In this document: positions 5,158 to 7,290 of the stretch, one piece after another | How positions within the stretch are numbered: the stretch's first letter is position 1 | Layout of the letters: each line of letters starts with the position of its first letter | Source: Gemmatimonadota bacterium | GTDB taxonomy: Bacteria > Gemmatimonadota > Gemmatimonadetes > Longimicrobiales > Longimicrobiaceae | NCBI GenBank assembly: GCA_019348475.1 | Contig: JAHWJJ010000229.1 | Span: forward strand, 1-7,290 | Direction of reading: 5' to 3' | Length of the DNA stretch: 7,290 bases | The notes under the pieces: model-generated | Seen by the model: the letters and a program-made list of their open reading frames with translations, nothing else | The model's database searches: none | What the model was told of the DNA's origin: nothing | Program-made: the position numbers and the translations under genes

Positions 5158-5227
5158 GAAGGCCCCGTCCGGCCGTTCCCGCCGCACCGGCATTCCGTTT
5201 CACCGCGGTTCCCAAAGGCTTTCGTCC

Positions 5228-7198
5228 ATGCGCATTCCCCTTACGCTGCTGGGGCTTTCCCTGGCGGCGGCAGCGTCCGCCGCCGCGCAGGCCCCCGTCA
5301 TCACCGAAGCGGGCGACCCCTCCGTCCGCGCCGACACCATCTACCGGCTGGCCGTGGACCCCGCGGACTACCCGGAAGAAGAGCACGTGCTGCTGCTGGA
5401 CGACGGCGTGGTGCGCATGGAGCCGGACGGCACCGGCAGCCGCACCTACCGCTACGTGGTCCAGGTGCTCACGCAGGACGCCGCGGCGAACTGGGGCGAG
5501 ATCAGCTTTGGCTGGGACCTCAAGCGCGAGCGGTTTCGGCTGAACTGGGTGCGGGTGGTGGACGCCGCCACGGGACGGGTGCTCAGCGACAAGCCCGTGC
5601 ACGACCAGGAGAGCCTGGCGCCGGTGGACTTCGACGCGCCCGTCTACACCAACCGCCAGACGCGCCGGTTGTCGCTGGGGGGCGTGCAGCCCGGCGTGAT
5701 CGTGGACTACAGCTACACCACCGAGACGGTGGAGCCGGTGCTTCCCGGCGACTGGGTGAGCAGCTGGAGCATCCACACCGGCGTTCCCACGCTGCGGTCG
5801 CGGTACATCCTGGACGTGCCGCAGGCGTACGAACCGCGTATCCAGGAGCACAATCTCACCTTCCGGCGGCGCGAGCAGGTGCGCAACGGGCGGCGGGTGT
5901 ACACCTGGGCGGTGAACGACCTGCCCAAGATCGAGCGCGAGCCGTTCATGGCCGTGGACTCCAACAAGGTGTACATGAGCCTGGACTTCGCGGGGCGCAC
6001 CGAGTGGGCGGACGTGGCGCGCTGGTACGCGGGGCTCTCGGCCGACCGCTACGCGCTCACGCCCCAGATCGAGGCGCGGCTGGCCGAGGTGGTGAAGGAC
6101 GCGCGCACGCTGGACGACTCGCTGCGCGCGGTGCACCGCTGGGTGGCGCAGGACTTCCGCTACGTCAGCCTTTCCCTGGGCATCGGCGGATACCAGCCGC
6201 GCACCCCCGAAGAGGTGCTGCGCACCCAGTACGGCGACTGCAAGGACAAGGCGACGCTCTTCATCGCCCTGGCGCGGCGGATGGGGGTGAACGCGTACCC
6301 CGTGCTGCTGAACTCGTACGGAGGCGTGGACGCGGGAATGCCGTCCGTGAACCGGTTCAACCACATGATCGCGGCGGTGGAGCGGCCGGATGGCGGCTAT
6401 ACCTTCCTGGACCTGACGGCGGAGCTGATCCCCTGGGGGGAGACCAGCCCCAGCTACCAGGGCGCCTTTGGACTGGTGGTGCACCCCGACGGCCGCGGCG
6501 AGCCGGTCACCTTTCCCCGCGACGAGCCGTCCCGCAACCGCATGGAGTCGCTGGTGGCCGGTGAGCTGGCCGAGGACGGCACCTTTACGGGAACGTTCTC
6601 CACCGCCACCACCGGCGCGCTGCAGTACGGGCTGCGCGGCGCCTTTTCCTCGCGCCTGAGCGCCAAGGACCGGCGCGACATCACCCGCAACATGGCCCAG
6701 AACGTCTTCGAGGGCGCGCGCGGCGACAGCCTGGAGATCTTCGACGGCAAGGACCTGCGCGCGGAGCCGCGCACGCGCCTTTGGCTTTCGGGCGGGCGCG
6801 CGGCCACGCCTTCGGGCCGCTCGCTCATCCTGACGCTGCCGTTCGGCAACGGCTCCACGCGCGAGCTGATCGCCGAGCTGGAGTCGCGCGACGAGCCCCG
6901 CCGCTTCGACATCGACGTGGCCGACGTGATCGGACCCATCGAGACGGTGACCGAGTTCCGGGTCACGCTCCCCGAGGGGTACCGTGCGCGCCTGCCGGAC
7001 AACGTGGTGGCGGAGAGCGTGTTCGGCCGCTACACGGCGGAGTTCTCGCAGGAAGGGCGCGAGCTGCGGGTGGTGCGCCGCGCCGCCGGACGCCGCGGCA
7101 CCGAGCCCCGCGAGCGCCTTCCCGAGCTGCTGTCGTTTCTGCGCGACATGAGCAAGGACGACGTGCAGTTCATCGTCGTGGAGCCCGCCGGCGACTGA
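5228..7198 (+). CDS. Exported DUF3857 / transglutaminase-like protein
   Basis: A 656-residue protein with a signal peptide: Arg2, a hydrophobic core at residues 3-16 and an Ala-rich end, probably cut near Ala20, so it should act outside the inner membrane. Residues about 45-245 form a DUF3857 domain (YRYVVQVLTQDAAANWGEIS at 75-93 is typical). Residues about 275-400 form a transglutaminase/protease-like domain with the likely triad Cys338 in YGDCKDKA, His379 in FNHMIAAVE and Asp395 in YTFLDLTAE. The rest, about 440-650, fits the beta-rich C-terminal part seen in these proteins. The combination is common in Bacteroidota and other double-membraned bacteria and its substrate is not known; with the triad present it may cleave or cross-link peptides. 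The ATG at 5228 is chosen because the signal peptide begins there; AAAGG nine bases before it is a weak ribosome binding site. The frame extends upstream to 4937 but that part resembles no protein. It has its own promoter and terminator, so it is a single-gene unit. Confidence 0.93.
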   Translation: MRIPLTLLGLSLAAAASAAAQAPVITEAGDPSVRADTIYRLAVDPADYPEEEHVLLLDDGVVRMEPDGTGSRTYRYVVQVLTQDAAANWGEISFGWDLKRERFRLNWVRVVDAATGRVLSDKPVHDQESLAPVDFDAPVYTNRQTRRLSLGGVQPGVIVDYSYTTETVEPVLPGDWVSSWSIHTGVPTLRSRYILDVPQAYEPRIQEHNLTFRRREQVRNGRRVYTWAVNDLPKIEREPFMAVDSNKVYMSLDFAGRTEWADVARWYAGLSADRYALTPQIEARLAEVVKDARTLDDSLRAVHRWVAQDFRYVSLSLGIGGYQPRTPEEVLRTQYGDCKDKATLFIALARRMGVNAYPVLLNSYGGVDAGMPSVNRFNHMIAAVERPDGGYTFLDLTAELIPWGETSPSYQGAFGLVVHPDGRGEPVTFPRDEPSRNRMESLVAGELAEDGTFTGTFSTATTGALQYGLRGAFSSRLSAKDRRDITRNMAQNVFEGARGDSLEIFDGKDLRAEPRTRLWLSGGRAATPSGRSLILTLPFGNGSTRELIAELESRDEPRRFDIDVADVIGPIETVTEFRVTLPEGYRARLPDNVVAESVFGRYTAEFSQEGRELRVVRRAAGRRGTEPRERLPELLSFLRDMSKDDVQFIVVEPAGD

Positions 7199-7212
7199 CC
7201 CCGGCCCCCGGC

Positions 7213-7257
7213 ACGAACGAGCCGCTTTCGCCACGCCGGCGAAGGCGGCTCGTTCGT
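7213..7257 (+). terminator. Strong hairpin after the DUF3857 gene
   Basis: Positions 7213-7232 pair with 7238-7257 over 20 consecutive bases, with one G-T wobble, around a 5-nt loop. It begins 14 bases after the stop codon. No T-run follows (CATGCTCG), so it may work as a hairpin-only terminator, as an RNA 3'-end protector, or in both directions for a gene beyond the window. The pairing is certain; the terminator role is inferred from its position. Confidence 0.75.
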
Positions 7258-7290
7258 CATGCTCGCCGCGGGGAACAACGTCCGGGGCTG

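Larger units (their letters stand above)
4748..5227. other. Intergenic region with two divergent promoters
   Basis: This 480-base gap lies between divergent starts: the small membrane-protein gene to the left and the DUF3857 gene to the right. It holds a promoter candidate for each, the right copy of the direct repeat, an inverted copy of the repeat core (4770-4783), a 10-bp palindrome GCATCGATGC (4931-4940) and a 7-bp stem hairpin (5055-5078). The open frames in it show no recognisable protein. Confidence 0.6.

Noticed and set aside
5012..7234. Minus-strand 740-residue open frame across the DUF3857 gene
   Set aside because: It mirrors the whole DUF3857 coding frame, is rich in His/Arg/Val/Gly as expected of an antisense shadow, and has no recognisable domain.

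Overview
The window is about 7.3 kb of very GC-rich DNA with strong G/C preference at third codon positions, which keeps many antisense frames open without meaning. Gene content (a c-di-GMP phosphodiesterase partnered with a receiver, a DUF72 protein, an exported DUF3857/transglutaminase protein) and composition fit a GC-rich, double-membraned environmental bacterium. A Gemmatimonadota/Longimicrobium-like source is my guess from general familiarity and is not shown by any marker here.

Layout from left to right. Positions 1-336 hold no gene: an extremely G-rich, low-complexity edge, a REP-like palindrome and a degenerate array of 14-15 bp repeats. On the minus strand, 2441 down to 337, lies a two-gene operon: a single-domain response regulator and, overlapping it by four bases, a pseudo-receiver / degenerate GGDEF / EAL protein whose EAL catalytic residues are all present. 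A 759-bp gap (2458-3216) follows, with several palindromes but no convincing gene. A plus-strand DUF72 gene (3217-4110) starts behind a strong ribosome binding site. Positions 4111-5227 are mostly non-coding. They contain one lone minus-strand gene for a 122-residue, probably four-helix membrane protein (4379-4747) with a good sigma70-type promoter. This gene is bracketed by two imperfect 47-48 bp direct repeats, and a tRNA-like vestige lies inside the left one. A promoter at 5129-5157 leads into an exported DUF3857-transglutaminase protein (5228-7198), closed by a 20-bp-stem hairpin.

How they work together: only the receiver/EAL pair is clearly a functional unit, probably a phosphorylation-controlled c-di-GMP degradation module in which the output protein carries a receiver-like domain with glutamate at the phospho-acceptor position. 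DUF72, the small membrane protein and the DUF3857 protein look like independent transcription units. The most unusual parts are the repeat-bracketed membrane-protein gene and the degenerate-receiver architecture of the EAL protein. I saw no CRISPR array, transposase, intact tRNA or rRNA.
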